From positions 2,290,679-2,354,678 of the forward strand of contig NZ_CP041765.1 of NCBI RefSeq assembly GCF_007559025.1: a stretch of 64,000 nt of DNA. The letters are read 5' to 3'. This document shows positions 39,877-49,344 of this stretch, one piece after another. Source of the DNA: Tomitella fengzijianii (GTDB lineage Bacteria; Actinomycetota; Actinomycetes; Mycobacteriales; Mycobacteriaceae). The stretch's first letter is position 1, and the number at the start of each line of letters is the position of its first letter. Position numbers and translations under genes: made by a program. The notes beneath the pieces are model-generated. The model was not told the origin of the DNA. It worked only from the letters and a program-made list of their open reading frames with translations, and ran no database searches.

Positions 39877-40596
39877 TCACGATCGAACCAATGTACCGAT
39901 CTTCTCACCTGACACCGCGCGTGCGATATTGCCCTCGGTCAGGAGATTGAATACCAGCAGCGGCATGGCGTTGTCCATGCACAGGCTGAACGCCGTCGCA
40001 TCCGCGACCTTCAGCCCGCGACGGATCACCTCTTCGTGCGTGATCCGGTCGAACATCGTCGCGTCCGGATCCTCGCGCGGGTCGGCGGAGTAGACGCCGT
40101 CGACCGCCTTGGCCAGCAGAACGACCTCCGCGCCCACCTCCAGCGCCCGCTGCGCGGCGGTCGTGTCGGTGGAGAAATAGGGCATCCCCATGCCCGCCCC
40201 GAAGATGACGACGCGCCCCTTCTCCAGGTGCCGCACCGCCCGCCGCGGGATGTAGGGCTCCGCGACCTGGCCCATCGTTATTCCGGTCTGCACACGGGTG
40301 TCGATGCCCCGCTGCTCCAGGAAGTCCTGGAGGGCCAGCGAGTTCATCACCGTGCCCAGCATGCCCATGTAGTCCGAGCGGGACCGTTCGAGCCCCCGCT
40401 GCTGCAGTTCGGCGCCGCGGAAGAAGTTGCCGCCGCCGATCACCACGGCCACCTGCACTCCGTCGCGGACGATCTCGGCGATCTGCGTGGCCACGGCCTC
40501 GACCACATCGGGGTCCAGACCCACTCGTCCGCCGCCGAACATCTCGCCGCCGAGCTTGAGCAGCACGCGGCGGTAGCCGTTGGGATTGTTCGCCAT
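39877..40596 (-). CDS. pyrH: Uridylate kinase
   Basis: UMP kinase of pyrimidine nucleotide synthesis, an amino-acid-kinase-fold hexamer regulated by GTP and UTP. The 239 residues include [25 protein letters not shown], the [16 protein letters not shown] helix, [19 protein letters not shown] and [18 protein letters not shown] 40596 ([15 protein letters not shown]) gives the usual N-terminus. It is separated from tsf by a strong hairpin. Confidence 0.97.
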   Translation of the reverse strand: MANNPNGYRRVLLKLGGEMFGGGRVGLDPDVVEAVATQIAEIVRDGVQVAVVIGGGNFFRGAELQQRGLERSRSDYMGMLGTVMNSLALQDFLEQRGIDTRVQTGITMGQVAEPYIPRRAVRHLEKGRVVIFGAGMGMPYFSTDTTAAQRALEVGAEVVLLAKAVDGVYSADPREDPDATMFDRITHEEVIRRGLKVADATAFSLCMDNAMPLLVFNLLTEGNIARAVSGEKIGTLVRS

Positions 40597-40664
40597 GTTC
40601 AGTCCTGACTTCTTCCCGGCCCCGCGGACCATCTCATCCGACTTCCCACCGGATACGCCGGGAC

Positions 40665-40702
40665 GGGACCGTCCGCGGGCCACAAGGGCCCGGGACGGTC
40701 CC
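40665..40702 (-). terminator. Hairpin after tsf
   Basis: A 16-bp stem with one bulged G (40665-40681 with 40687-40702, core gggaccgtcc / ggacggtccc) and a short ACAAG loop lies about 30 nt after the tsf stop and before pyrH. No U-tract is present, so it may only reduce read-through. Confidence 0.75.
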
Positions 40703-40731
40703 GCCGGCGCATCATCATCGGCTCCAGCCGA

Positions 40732-41556
40732 TCAGGCCTGCCCCACCTCGAAGCGGCGGAAGGCCGTGACCTCCGCGCCCGCCTCGGCGAGCACGGCCTT
40801 GACCGTCTTCTTCGAATCGGACACGGACGGCTGATCGAGCAGCACGACGTCCTTGAAGAACCCGTTCACCCGGCCCTCGATGATCTTGGGCATGGCCTGC
40901 TCGGGCTTGCCCTCCTCACGAGCCGTCTCCTCGGCGATGCGGCGCTCCTTGGCGACGATCTCCTCGGGCACCTCCTCGCGGGTGGTGTACTTGGCCTTCA
41001 TGGCCGCCACCTGCATCGCGGCTCCGCGAGCGGCCTCGGCCGCCGCGTCGCCGTCGCCGGTGTACTGCACGACCACGCCCACCGCGGGCGGCAGGTCGGT
41101 GCTGCGGCGGTGCATGTAGACGGCGACCTGCCCGTCCAGGGACGCGACGCGCCGCAGTTCGAGCTTCTCGCCCAGCTTGGCGGACATGGCCTGGACCACC
41201 TCGCCGACGGTGCTGCCGTCCAGCGGCAGCGCCTCGAGCGCGGCGACGTCGGCGGGGCGGCCCTCGGCAGCGGAGGTGACGATCTTGTCCGCCAGCTCCT
41301 GGAACTGCTCGTTCTTTGCGACGAAGTCGGTCTCGCTGTTGAGCTCGATCAGCACACCGCCCTTCTCGGCGACCAGGCCCTCGGCCGTGGCGCGCTCGGC
41401 ACGCTTGCCCACGTCCTTGGCGCCCTTGATGCGCAGGAACTCGACGGCCTTGTCGAAATCGCCGTCGTTCTCCTCGAGTGCCTTCTTGCAGTCCATCATT
41501 CCGGAGCCGGTGAGCTCCCGGAGCCGCTTGACATCAGCGGCGGTGTAGTTCGCCAT
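40732..41556 (-). CDS. tsf: Translation elongation factor Ts
   Basis: Guanine nucleotide exchange factor for EF-Tu. The 274 residues have the N-terminal domain with [31 protein letters not shown], the core [10 protein letters not shown] motif and the C-terminal [20 protein letters not shown]. It starts at ATG 41556, with AGGAGG about 10 nt upstream, 50 nt after the rpsB stop; the two are the classic operon. Confidence 0.97.
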   Translation of the reverse strand: MANYTAADVKRLRELTGSGMMDCKKALEENDGDFDKAVEFLRIKGAKDVGKRAERATAEGLVAEKGGVLIELNSETDFVAKNEQFQELADKIVTSAAEGRPADVAALEALPLDGSTVGEVVQAMSAKLGEKLELRRVASLDGQVAVYMHRRSTDLPPAVGVVVQYTGDGDAAAEAARGAAMQVAAMKAKYTTREEVPEEIVAKERRIAEETAREEGKPEQAMPKIIEGRVNGFFKDVVLLDQPSVSDSKKTVKAVLAEAGAEVTAFRRFEVGQA

Positions 41557-41606
41557 CGAGGCGAGCCTCCTCGGTGATTGGGCCCTCGGCCGGGCCGTGC
41601 GGGTCT

Positions 41607-42518
41607 CTACTGCTGGGCGTCGGCCGGGGCCTGGGCCGCCTCGTCGGCGGGCTTGGCAGCCTCGTCGGCGGGCTTGGCAGCCTCGTCGGCGGGCTTGGCA
41701 GCCTCGTCGGCGGGCTTGGCGGCCTCGTCGGCGGGCGCCTTCTCCGCGTCACCGGAGAGCAGCTCCTGCTCCCACTCCGGCAGCGGCTCGCCGGCGGCGG
41801 CCTCGGGCTTGTCGTCGCCGGCGTTGCGGGCGGCGCGCGACTGCACACCGTCCGCCGCTGCGGTGGCGACGACCTTGGTCAGCAGCGCGGCGCTGCGGAT
41901 GGCGTCGTCGTTGCCCGGGATCGGGTAGTCCACCAGATCCGGATCGCAGTTGGTGTCGAGGATGGCGACGACCGGGATGTTGAGCTTGCGCGCCTCGGAG
42001 ACCGCCAGGTGCTCCTTGTTGGTGTCGACGACCCACACGGCGGACGGGATCTTCGCCATGTCGCGGATGCCGCCGAGCGTGCGCTCGAGCTTGTTCTTCT
42101 CACGCGTCAGCATGAGGATTTCCTTCTTGGTGCGCCCATCGAAGCCGCCGGTCTGCTCCATCGTCTCGAGCTCCTTGAGGCGCTGGAGGCGACGGTGCAC
42201 AGTCTGGAAGTTGGTGAGCATGCCGCCGAGCCAACGCTGGTTGACGTACGGCATGCCGACGCGGGTGGCCTCCGCGGCGATGGACTCCTGCGCCTGCTTC
42301 TTCGTGCCGACGAACAGGATGGTCCCGCCGTGGGCGACGGTCTCCTTGACGAACTCGTACGCCTTGTCGATGTACGTCAGCGTCTGCTGCAGGTCGATGA
42401 TGTAGATGCCGTTGCGGTCGGTGAAGATGAACCGACGCATCTTGGGATTCCACCGGCGGGTCTGGTGCCCGAAGTGGGCGCCGCTGTCGAGCAGCTGCCT
42501 CATAGTCACTACGGCCAT
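41607..42518 (-). CDS. rpsB: 30S ribosomal protein S2 with acidic repeat tail
   Basis: Late-assembling 30S protein that recruits S1. Of 303 residues, the first ~230 are canonical S2 ([79 protein letters not shown]). The last ~45 are an acidic Ala/Pro/Asp/Glu tail with four to five PADEAAK heptads encoded by a 21-nt tandem repeat. ATG 42518 is preceded by GGAATGG at about 9 nt; an internal ATG at MRQLL is possible. The upstream leader holds a perfect palindrome. Confidence 0.96.
   Translation of the reverse strand: MAVVTMRQLLDSGAHFGHQTRRWNPKMRRFIFTDRNGIYIIDLQQTLTYIDKAYEFVKETVAHGGTILFVGTKKQAQESIAAEATRVGMPYVNQRWLGGMLTNFQTVHRRLQRLKELETMEQTGGFDGRTKKEILMLTREKNKLERTLGGIRDMAKIPSAVWVVDTNKEHLAVSEARKLNIPVVAILDTNCDPDLVDYPIPGNDDAIRSAALLTKVVATAAADGVQSRAARNAGDDKPEAAAGEPLPEWEQELLSGDAEKAPADEAAKPADEAAKPADEAAKPADEAAKPADEAAQAPADAQQ
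41638..41736 (-). repeat. 21-nt tandem repeat in rpsB 3' end
   Basis: Four 21-nt units starting at 41638, 41659, 41680 and 41701 (three are identical, the fourth differs at one base) and a 15-nt partial unit at 41722-41736. In frame they encode ADEAAKP heptads of the S2 tail, so copy number changes would keep the frame. Confidence 0.95.
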
Positions 42519-42872
42519 GGTGATGCCATTCCTTTGTTCACGGTTGCCGCGGCGACCGGCCGGTCGCCGCCCTGGCGCCCGCGGATCCACCGAACCCGCA
42601 TCGGTCGGACGTGACGTCCGTCCGCTCTGCGGGACCGTCGGCGGTCCTGGTACCGGCACCGGAGGGTGCCGGGGATGCGGACGCGCGAAGTCAATCCGCC
42701 CTGGGACGGATTGCCGGTCCAGTGTACGTCGTCGGCGCCCCGGCAGAAAACCGAGTCCGCACCGGCGCGGAATGTCAACCGATCCCGTGTTCGATGTGGA
42801 CGGCGGACGGGTTGTCCACAGGGTCCCCCGGCGGCGGCGCGCAGCGCTCCCCGCGCGGCACACACTGGGCGC
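42519..42872. promoter_or_regulatory. Divergent regulatory region between rpsB and the M23 peptidase gene
   Basis: A 354-bp region without genes. On the minus strand a consensus -35 box TTGACA occurs at 42778-42773, but the best -10 at 17 bp (CTCGGT) is poor, so the rpsB promoter is only tentatively placed. Between it and the rpsB start lie an 8-bp hairpin (42653-42660 with 42665-42672, loop GGAG) and a perfect 22-bp palindrome at 42549-42570. These make a structured rpsB leader likely. Confidence 0.5.
42549..42570 (-). promoter_or_regulatory. Perfect 22-bp palindrome in rpsB leader
   Basis: The two 11-nt arms gcggcgaccgg and ccggtcgccgc are exact reverse complements with no spacer, ending 30 nt upstream of the rpsB ATG. 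In RNA it could form a hairpin (with a forced loop) near the ribosome-binding site; as DNA it could be an operator. S2 autoregulation through a leader structure is known in E. coli; here it is inference. Confidence 0.5.
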
Positions 42873-43562
42873 ATGCCCGCTCAACGCCGCCCGTCACCGG
42901 CGCGATCCCCGGCCGCGCACACCCGTCCGCCCTTGACCGGCACGCACACCCGCGGCGCGGCCCGGCTGCGCGCGGCCGGGCGGATCGCGGCCGCGTTGTG
43001 CATCACCGCGGCATGCGCCGCCCCCGCGGTCGGCCTGCCTTCCGGCCGGGGCGGACCCGGAACCGGCACATCCGCACCCCCGGTCGTCTCGGCGGAACCC
43101 GCGCCCGGCTCCGGCGCATTCGCGCCTGAGCGCCGGGAGCGCGCACAGACATCCCGTTACGACTGGCCGCTGCCCCGCATACCGGAGGTCACGCGGGGAT
43201 TCGACAAGCCGGAGTTCCGGTACGCGCCCGGCCACCGGGGCGTGGACCTTGCGGCGGCTCCGGGTGCCCCGGTTCTCGCCGCCGGTCCGGGGGTCGTCGC
43301 ATTCGCCGGCCCCGTGGCGGGACGCGGCGTGGTCTCGATCGACCACCCTTCCGGACTGCGCACCACCTACGAGCCGCTGACCCCGACGGTCGGTGCGGGC
43401 GACACCGTCATCACGGGCACGATCATCGGCAGGCTGTCGGCGGGACACGCCGGGTGCCCGCGTGCGGCATGCCTGCACTGGGGCCTGCGCGACGGAAGTG
43501 ACGATTATCGCGATCCGCGCTCGTTGCTGGGCACGATCACGATCCGCCTGCTGCCTGTATAG
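42873..43562 (+). CDS. Secreted M23 (LytM-type) metallopeptidase
   Basis: Peptidoglycan endopeptidase or a catalytically active regulator outside the membrane. The 229 residues have a long basic n-region and a hydrophobic signal ([17 protein letters not shown], ending near residue 50), a disordered Pro/Gly stretch, and the M23 domain: [21 protein letters not shown] (HxxxD zinc ligands), [18 protein letters not shown] and CLHWGLR (HxH-like pair). Two Cys before LHWGLR may form a disulfide. It is positioned as Rv2891, divergent from rpsB. Confidence 0.88.
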   Translation: MPAQRRPSPARSPAAHTRPPLTGTHTRGAARLRAAGRIAAALCITAACAAPAVGLPSGRGGPGTGTSAPPVVSAEPAPGSGAFAPERRERAQTSRYDWPLPRIPEVTRGFDKPEFRYAPGHRGVDLAAAPGAPVLAAGPGVVAFAGPVAGRGVVSIDHPSGLRTTYEPLTPTVGAGDTVITGTIIGRLSAGHAGCPRAACLHWGLRDGSDDYRDPRSLLGTITIRLLPV

Positions 43563-43568
43563 CCCGCT

Positions 43569-43584
43569 GCGGCGCTCCCGCCGC
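43569..43584. terminator. Short hairpin between convergent M23 peptidase gene and xerC
   Basis: A 6-bp GC stem (gcggcg with cgccgc) and a 4-nt loop lie in the 33-bp space between the two stop codons. It is the only structure there and could serve both genes, but is short. Confidence 0.4.
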
Positions 43585-43595
43585 GCCGGATGCCG

Positions 43596-44582
43596 TCAGG
43601 CCCTGGGGTGCGCCCTGTCGTGCACCGACCGCAGGCGGGCCACCGACACGTGCGTGTACAGCTGGGTCGTGCTGAGGCTGGCATGCCCGAGCAGCTCCTG
43701 GACCACGCGCAGGTCCGCTCCGCCCTCCAGCAGGTGTGTGGCGGCGGAATGGCGCAGCCCGTGCGGGCCCATGTCCGGCGCACCGGGAATCGCGGCGAGC
43801 ACCTCGTGCACCGCGGTACGGGCCGCCCGCTGGCCGAGCCGACCACCGCGCACCCCCAACAGCAACGCCCCTCCGGAGGCCCCTGTGGCCAGGGCGGGCC
43901 GGCCGTGGTCCAGCCATTCACCGAGCGCGGCCTGCGCGGGCACCCCGAAGGGCACCACGCGCTCCTTGTCGCCCTTGCCGATGACGCGCAGCACGCGGCG
44001 CTCCGCGTCGATCGAGCCGATGTCGAGGGAGCACAGCTCACCCACACGTATCCCGGTGGCGTAGAGAAGCTCGACGATGAGACGGTCGCGCAGGGCCACC
44101 GGATCACGTTCACGCGCGCCGGATTCGGCCGCGGCCAGCGCATCGGCCGCCTGATCCGCAGCCAGCACCGGCGGAAGCGTCCGATGCGGCCGGGGAGCCA
44201 CCAGCCGCGTGCCGTCGTCTGCGGCGACCAGCCCCTGGCGGGAGGCCCACGAGACGAACGTCCGCGCCACCGACGTGCGCCGCGCCAGCGAACTGCGTGC
44301 CGCGCCCGCGGACGCCAGCTCCGCCAGCCACCCGCGCAGGTCCGCCAGCGACAGCGCCCGCAGCAGCGCCCGTCCGTCACCCGCACCCCCGTCGTGGACG
44401 CGGATCGCGTGATCGAGGATCGACTCGACGTCACGCAGGTAGGCGCGGCGCGTGTGCGGCGACAGGCCCCGCTCGTACTCCAGGTGCGCGGCGAAATCGT
44501 CCAGCACACCCGCCAGGTACGGCGGCAGCTGTTCCGCGGCCGCGCCCGGCCGCGCCGGACCGGAATTCGAGGGCGACGCCAT
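43596..44582 (-). CDS. xerC: Tyrosine recombinase XerC
   Basis: Acts with XerD at dif to resolve chromosome dimers. The 328 residues include the N-terminal SAM-like core-binding domain ([20 protein letters not shown]) and the catalytic domain with Arg in [13 protein letters not shown], Lys in [41 protein letters not shown], and the nucleophile Tyr in TTQLYTHVS. The start is ATG 44582; GTG 44588 is the alternative. Being chromosomally placed next to dprA as in M. tuberculosis (Rv2894c), it is the housekeeping enzyme, not a mobile integrase. Confidence 0.94.
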   Translation of the reverse strand: MASPSNSGPARPGAAAEQLPPYLAGVLDDFAAHLEYERGLSPHTRRAYLRDVESILDHAIRVHDGGAGDGRALLRALSLADLRGWLAELASAGAARSSLARRTSVARTFVSWASRQGLVAADDGTRLVAPRPHRTLPPVLAADQAADALAAAESGARERDPVALRDRLIVELLYATGIRVGELCSLDIGSIDAERRVLRVIGKGDKERVVPFGVPAQAALGEWLDHGRPALATGASGGALLLGVRGGRLGQRAARTAVHEVLAAIPGAPDMGPHGLRHSAATHLLEGGADLRVVQELLGHASLSTTQLYTHVSVARLRSVHDRAHPRA

Positions 44583-44666
44583 GGGCACAGCATGCCACCG
44601 GACGCGCCGGCGACCTGTGAGGCGTGACCGCGATCCTGCGGCGGGCCGGGCCGTGTGCCGCGCCGC

Positions 44667-45875
44667 TCAGCCGGGGCGGGGCGCGCGGCCGACGGCGCGC
44701 GCCAGCGCCCATCCCTCGTCGGAGCGGAACGCAAGCCCACCGAGCTCGAGCACCGCGAGCGCCGCCATCGTCTCGTCCAGGCCCACCCCCGCCTCCGCGG
44801 AGATGTCGGCGCTGGACCGCGCGCCCCGGGCCGGCAACCCGTCGTGCACGGCCAGCTGCACCGCGGTGAGGCCGTCGGTCGGCCGGGGCGCCGGGCCCGC
44901 GGACGGCGCGGCGCCCAGCGCGCCGAACGGTCCCGCCACCTCCATCACGTCCTCGGCGTCCACTGCCAGGTTCGCCCGGTCCTGCCGCAGGAGCATGTGG
45001 CACCCGGCGGAGGCGGCCGAAGTCACCGGACCCGGCACTGCAAGCAGGTACCGGTTCATCCTTTCGGCCCAGCCCGCCGTGTTCAAGGCGCCGCTACGGC
45101 GGCCCGCCTCGACCACGACGGTGGCGTCGGACAGCCCCGCCACCAGGCGGTTGCGCGCCAGGAAACGGTGCCGTCCCGGCACGACCCCGGGCGGATACTC
45201 CGAGAGCACTGCGCCGTTCTCGGCGATCGCGCGCAGCAGCCGGGCGTGGCCCGCCGGGTAGGCGCGGTCGACGCCGCAGGCGAGGATCGCCACGGTCTTC
45301 CCGCCCACCCCCAGGGCGGCGCGGTGCGCCGCACCGTCCACCCCGTAGGCCGCGCCGGACACCACCACGTATTCCTGCGCCGCGAGGTCTCCCGCCAGTT
45401 CCGCTGTGACGTGCTCGCCGTATCCGCTGGCGGCACGGGTGCCGACGATCGCCACCGCACGCGTTTCCAGGCGCGCCAGGTCCAGGGTTCCCACCGTCCA
45501 CAGCGCCACCGGCGGCGATCCGTCCGGCGTGACGTCCGGCAAACCGAACTGCTGTGTGCGCAGCAACGGCCATTCGTCGCTGTCGCGGGTCACCAGCCTC
45601 CCGCCGAGGCTCCCGATCAGCGTCAGGTCACGCTGGGAGACGTCGGTGGCGTATCGGGCGCGCGTCGCCGACGCCACCGCATCCGGGAGGGCCGTCCGGG
45701 AACGGACCGCCGCCGCGGCGGCCACCGGGTCACCGCCGTGGTCGCGCTCGATGAATGCCAGCAGCGCGGCGCACGGCGCCTCCGCCACGCGGGACAGGTA
45801 CGCCCACGCCCGCAACCGCCCGTGCGCGGCCGGCCCACCGCCGGAGGCGGCCGCGGGGTCCGTGACGATGCTCAT
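44667..45875 (-). CDS. dprA: DNA-processing protein DprA
   Basis: Single-stranded DNA-binding protein that loads RecA in natural transformation; its role in actinobacteria is unclear. The 402 residues have an N-terminal helical domain, the Rossmann-like core (AIVGTRAASGYGEHVTAELAGDLAAQEYVVVSGAAYGVDGAAHRAAL, ACGVDRAYPAGH, FLARNRLVAGLSDATVVVEAGRRSGALNTA) and a winged-helix C-terminal domain (QLAVHDGLPARGARSSADISAEAGV). It overlaps the comM stop by ATGA, forming yraN-comM-dprA. Confidence 0.94.
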   Translation of the reverse strand: MSIVTDPAAASGGGPAAHGRLRAWAYLSRVAEAPCAALLAFIERDHGGDPVAAAAAVRSRTALPDAVASATRARYATDVSQRDLTLIGSLGGRLVTRDSDEWPLLRTQQFGLPDVTPDGSPPVALWTVGTLDLARLETRAVAIVGTRAASGYGEHVTAELAGDLAAQEYVVVSGAAYGVDGAAHRAALGVGGKTVAILACGVDRAYPAGHARLLRAIAENGAVLSEYPPGVVPGRHRFLARNRLVAGLSDATVVVEAGRRSGALNTAGWAERMNRYLLAVPGPVTSAASAGCHMLLRQDRANLAVDAEDVMEVAGPFGALGAAPSAGPAPRPTDGLTAVQLAVHDGLPARGARSSADISAEAGVGLDETMAALAVLELGGLAFRSDEGWALARAVGRAPRPG

Positions 45876-47380
45876 GCCGCACTCCTGTCCCGCAGGTAGA
45901 GCGCGGTGGCGGTGTCGTCGACCGTCGGGACCGTGTGCCCTGCCAGGTCGGCGAGGGTCCACGCCACCCGCAGGCACCGGTCGACGCCGCGCGGCGTCAA
46001 CCGCCCACGCCGCAGCGCCGTCTCGATGGGCGCCCGGGCCGCGGCAGCGGGCCGGAACTCCCTGCGCAGCACCGAGCCGGGAACCTCGCTGTTGGTCGAC
46101 CACCCGTGCCCGCGCCAACGGGCGGCGGCCGCAGCCCGCGCCGCGGCGACCCGCCCCCGGACCCGGCCGGACGTCTCACCGGCCTCCCCGGTCAGCATCC
46201 CCGACACCGGACGGCGCAGCGCCAGGCGAAGATCCACCCGGTCCAGCAGCGGCCCGGAAAGCCTGCCGAGGTACCGACGACGGGCCGTGGGGGTGCAGAC
46301 GCAATCGACGTCCTTGGCCGGGGCGCACGGGCACGGGTTGGCCGCCAGCACCAGCTGGAACCGCGCGGGGTAACGGGCGACCCCGTCGCGCCGGGCGATC
46401 CTGACCTCCCCGTCCTCGAGCGGGGTGCGCAGCGCCTCGAGGACCCGCGGCGGCATTTCGGGGCACTCGTCGAGGAACAGGACGCCGCGGTGCGCGATGC
46501 TCACCGCGCCGGGCCGTGCGAAGCCGGACCCGCCGCCGACCATGGCACTGACACTCGTCGTGTGGTGCGGGGCGACGAAGGGCGGATGCACGACCCGCGG
46601 CGCGTCCGGGGTGAGCAGCCCGCCGGTGGAGTGGATCGCCGTCGCCTCGAGGCTCTCTTCCTCCGTCAGCATCGGGAGGATCCCCGGCAACCGCTGCGCC
46701 AAAAGGGTTTTGCCGACCCCCGGGCTCCCGGTGAGCATCAAATTGTGCGCGCCGGCCGCGGCGATCTCCAGTGCACGGCGGGCCTCGGGCTGGCCGACGA
46801 CGTCCGTCAGGTCCGGCACGCCCGGCCGACTGGGGACGGGCACAGGACCGGGGCTCGCGAGTGCGGTGCGACCCCGCAGCCACGCCGCGAGCTCGGCCAG
46901 ATGCACCGTGCCGTGCACCGCGATCCCTCGCACGGCCGCGGCCTCACCGAGGTTCGCCGACGGGACCACCACTGCGCGCCGGCCCGCATCGCGCGCGGCG
47001 AGGACGGCGGGCAGGACGCCCCGGACCGCCCGGACACGGCCGTCGAGGGCGAGTTCGCCCAGGAGCACCGTCTCACCGAGCCGGCCCGCGGGAAGCATCG
47101 ACTGTGCGTCCAGGACCGCACACGCCAAGGCCAGGTCGTAGAGCGAACCGACCTTGTGCAGGGTCGCCGGCGAGAGTGCCAGCACAACCTTGGTGCGGGG
47201 CCACTCCTCCCCTGCATTGGCCACCGCGGCGCGGATCCTGTCGCGCGATTCCTGCAGGGCGGTGTCGGGCAGACCCACCAGGTGCACCCCCGGAAGCCCA
47301 CCGCCGACATCGGCCTCCACCTCGACGATGTGACCCGCGAGCCCGGTCAACGCCACGGAGTACGCCCGGCCGAGCGCCAT
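45872..47380 (-). CDS. comM: ComM / YifB Mg-chelatase-like AAA+ ATPase
   Basis: Hexameric branch-migration helicase that aids integration of transformed DNA in gamma-proteobacteria. The 502 residues comprise an N-terminal Lon-like domain (AYSVALTGLAGHIVEVEADVGGGLPGVHLVGLPD), Walker A GSPGVGKTLLAQRLPGILP, Walker B VLFLDECPEM, a CPC...DCVC cysteine cluster likely to bind zinc, and a C-terminal helical lid. It starts at ATG 47380, sharing a base with the yraN stop (TGATG), and is coupled to dprA downstream. No other competence genes are in the window. Confidence 0.94.
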   Translation of the reverse strand: MALGRAYSVALTGLAGHIVEVEADVGGGLPGVHLVGLPDTALQESRDRIRAAVANAGEEWPRTKVVLALSPATLHKVGSLYDLALACAVLDAQSMLPAGRLGETVLLGELALDGRVRAVRGVLPAVLAARDAGRRAVVVPSANLGEAAAVRGIAVHGTVHLAELAAWLRGRTALASPGPVPVPSRPGVPDLTDVVGQPEARRALEIAAAGAHNLMLTGSPGVGKTLLAQRLPGILPMLTEEESLEATAIHSTGGLLTPDAPRVVHPPFVAPHHTTSVSAMVGGGSGFARPGAVSIAHRGVLFLDECPEMPPRVLEALRTPLEDGEVRIARRDGVARYPARFQLVLAANPCPCAPAKDVDCVCTPTARRRYLGRLSGPLLDRVDLRLALRRPVSGMLTGEAGETSGRVRGRVAAARAAAAARWRGHGWSTNSEVPGSVLRREFRPAAAARAPIETALRRGRLTPRGVDRCLRVAWTLADLAGHTVPTVDDTATALYLRDRSAA

Positions 47381-47889
47381 CAGACCGCCCCCTCGTAGTG
47401 CTCGACATAGGCGGTGTCGTCTGTGACGACCACGCCGATCACGTCGAGCCGCACCTCGCCGGCGGACCAGGACTGTTCGCTGAGCCACCGTGCGGCGAGC
47501 CGGCGCAACCGGCGCGCCTTCGCCACCGTGACCGCCTCCGCCGGCGCGCCGAACCCCTGGCCGCGCCGGGTCTTGACCTCGACGAACACCACCGCGTCGC
47601 CGTCGAGCGCGATGAGGTCGAGTTCCCCCTCGCGGCAGCGCCAGTTGCGGGCGAGCAGCGTCATCGCATCCTCTTCGAGGTACGCGGCAGCGACGTCCTC
47701 GCCGAAGTCCCCCAGTTCACGCGTGGTCCATGCCGCCGCTCCCGGCGCCGGCGTGTGCCAGGGCGACGGACGCCCGGCCGGCCCGCCCCCTGCGCAGTCC
47801 GCTGCCGCCCGCGCCCTGTGCGGGCGCCCCCCGGCCCCGCCGTCGATACGCCGGGCCTGTGTGCTCCCCGAAACCTGAATGCGGTTCAT
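47380..47889 (-). CDS. UPF0102 (YraN) nuclease-fold protein
   Basis: Holliday-junction-resolvase-like PD-(D/E)xK fold protein of unproven function. Of 169 residues, the first 50 are a variable basic/Pro-rich extension and the rest the UPF0102 domain: LGDFGEDVAAAYLEEDAMTLLARNWRCREGELDLIALDGDAVVFVEVKTRR, which supplies the E-xx-D...ExK residues. ATG 47889 is preceded by a G-rich GGGGGCGG; a start nearer TTRELG is also possible. It is the first gene of the yraN-comM-dprA chain, suggesting a role in recombination. Confidence 0.85.
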   Translation of the reverse strand: MNRIQVSGSTQARRIDGGAGGRPHRARAAADCAGGGPAGRPSPWHTPAPGAAAWTTRELGDFGEDVAAAYLEEDAMTLLARNWRCREGELDLIALDGDAVVFVEVKTRRGQGFGAPAEAVTVAKARRLRRLAARWLSEQSWSAGEVRLDVIGVVVTDDTAYVEHYEGAV

Positions 47890-48178
47890 CCGCCCCCCTT
47901 GTCGCACGCGGCCGGCGCGTGGCCCCGCCGGCCGGCGGCATCATCGGACGATGCCGCCTGCGACAAGCCTGCCCTCCGCCGGCGCCCGATTCCGAGGTGA
48001 ACGCACACCGGGGCGAAATCTGTGGAGTACCGGAAAAGATGTGGACAACCGGCCGTTCGCGGGGGTTGCCGCGACCGCGATGTGGTAGGGGATCCTCAGG
48101 CTCGCGGGCACCCCGCCCCGACACGCCGCCTCGACGCGCGGCCCCGTCACGCCCGCAGGGGCGCGCCGGCGAGGGCGG

Positions 48179-48502
48179 TCACCGTCCGAAGTCGCCGCTC
48201 TCGGGCAGGTCGAGGTCCGGCTTGTCGACCTCTTCGATGTTGACGTCCTTGAATGTGAGCACGCGGACGTTCTTAACGAACCGCGCGGGACGGTACATGT
48301 CCCACACCCAGGCGTCCGACATGCGCAATTCGAAGTAGACCTCGCCGTCCGCGTTGCGCGGCAGCAGTTCCACCGAGTTGGCGAGGTAGAACCGCCGCTC
48401 GGTTTCCACCACATAGGTGAACTGCCCGACGATGTCCTTGTACTCCCGATACAGCGAGAGCTCCATCTCGGTTTCGTACTTCTCGAGGTCCTCGGCACTC
48501 AT
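48179..48502 (-). CDS. DUF2469 protein
   Basis: Conserved actinobacterial protein of unknown function, Rv2901c in M. tuberculosis. The 107 residues are acidic and strongly conserved: MSAEDLEKYETEMELSLYREYKDIV, FTYVVETERRFYLANSVELLPRN, YFELRMSDAWVWDMYRPARFVK and a KDVNIEE tail. No membrane segment or catalytic motif is evident. GGGAGGAG lies 13 nt before the ATG. It lies between rnhB and yraN; the fdhD/fdhF genes I recall near here in M. tuberculosis are absent. Confidence 0.88.
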   Translation of the reverse strand: MSAEDLEKYETEMELSLYREYKDIVGQFTYVVETERRFYLANSVELLPRNADGEVYFELRMSDAWVWDMYRPARFVKNVRVLTFKDVNIEEVDKPDLDLPESGDFGR

Positions 48503-48585
48503 GGGTGCTGCTGCGCTCCTCCCGTGACTCCGTGTGCGGCACGGCCGCCGGCCGCCCGTGACGCTGCACAGGCTCGGCCTCCAGA

Positions 48586-49317
48586 CTAGCCTTGCGCCCC
48601 GCGCGTTCGGGCCGCGGCAGCCTCCGTGGCGCGGTGCGACGGCAACGACGCGATGTTGGCGTAGGAGAAGCGGTGCACCCTGCTGGGGCCGTGCTCCTCG
48701 AGCGCGGCGCGGTGCGCCGCCGTCGCGTACCCCTTGTGCACGGCGAATCCGTACCCCGGCACAGCGCCGTCGAGCTCCGCCATCGCCCGGTCGCGCGCCA
48801 CCTTGGCCAGAACGCTGGCGGCCGCCACGCATGCCGCGGCCCCGTCGCCGCCGATCACCGACAGCGATGCGGACGGCATTCCGGCCACCCGGAAGCCGTC
48901 GGTGAGCACGTACCCGGGTGCCGGACTGAGCCCTGCGACCGCACGGCGCATCCCCGCGATGTTCGCGGCGTGCACCCCGGAGTCGTCAACCTCATCCGGG
49001 CCGATGAACACGATGCTGTGTGCGAGGGCGAGCCGCTGGATCACCGGGAACAGCGCCTCGCGTCTGCCCGCCGTGAGCCGTTTCGAGTCGTCGAGCCCGG
49101 CCAGTGCGCTGCGGCGCCGCGGACCCAGGATGCACGCCGCGACGACCAGCGGCCCGGCGCACGCGCCCCGGCCCGCTTCGTCGACGCCGGCGACCGGGCC
49201 CAGGCCCGCCCGGTAGAGCGTGGATTCCATGACGCGCAACCCGGACGCGCCGCGCACTGCGGTCCGCGGCGGCCACTGCGCGTCCCGGCCGCCCGCGCGG
49301 CGCACAGCCCGCGTCAC
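48586..49317 (-). CDS. rnhB: Ribonuclease HII
   Basis: Removes ribonucleotides misincorporated into DNA and RNA of hybrids. The 243 residues contain [18 protein letters not shown] (Asp46, Glu47), [15 protein letters not shown], a conserved Asp in VLTDGF and [24 protein letters not shown], the third acidic residue lying in GGD. GTG 49317 is chosen because GGAG lies 6 nt upstream and the N-terminal WPPRT...GLRVMES resembles the mycobacterial protein; ATG 49230 would give a shorter core. It follows lepB by 27 nt. Confidence 0.93.
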   Translation of the reverse strand: MTRAVRRAGGRDAQWPPRTAVRGASGLRVMESTLYRAGLGPVAGVDEAGRGACAGPLVVAACILGPRRRSALAGLDDSKRLTAGRREALFPVIQRLALAHSIVFIGPDEVDDSGVHAANIAGMRRAVAGLSPAPGYVLTDGFRVAGMPSASLSVIGGDGAAACVAAASVLAKVARDRAMAELDGAVPGYGFAVHKGYATAAHRAALEEHGPSRVHRFSYANIASLPSHRATEAAAARTRGAQG

Positions 49318-49344
49318 GATCGCTCCGTCGTCACGGCCGCCTCG

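Noticed and set aside
43596-44582. Tyrosine recombinase considered as a sign of an integrated element
   Set aside because: Its neighbours and sequence are those of housekeeping xerC; no attachment-site repeats or phage genes accompany it.
45872-47380. ComM-DprA considered as part of a competence island
   Set aside because: Both genes are conserved in this position in mycobacteria and no uptake genes are present, so no transformation system can be claimed.
47890-48178. 289-bp space between DUF2469 gene and yraN checked for a tRNA or small gene
   Set aside because: No cloverleaf, no TTCGA-type T-arm sequence and no frame with a start and ribosome-binding site; probably only the yraN promoter region.
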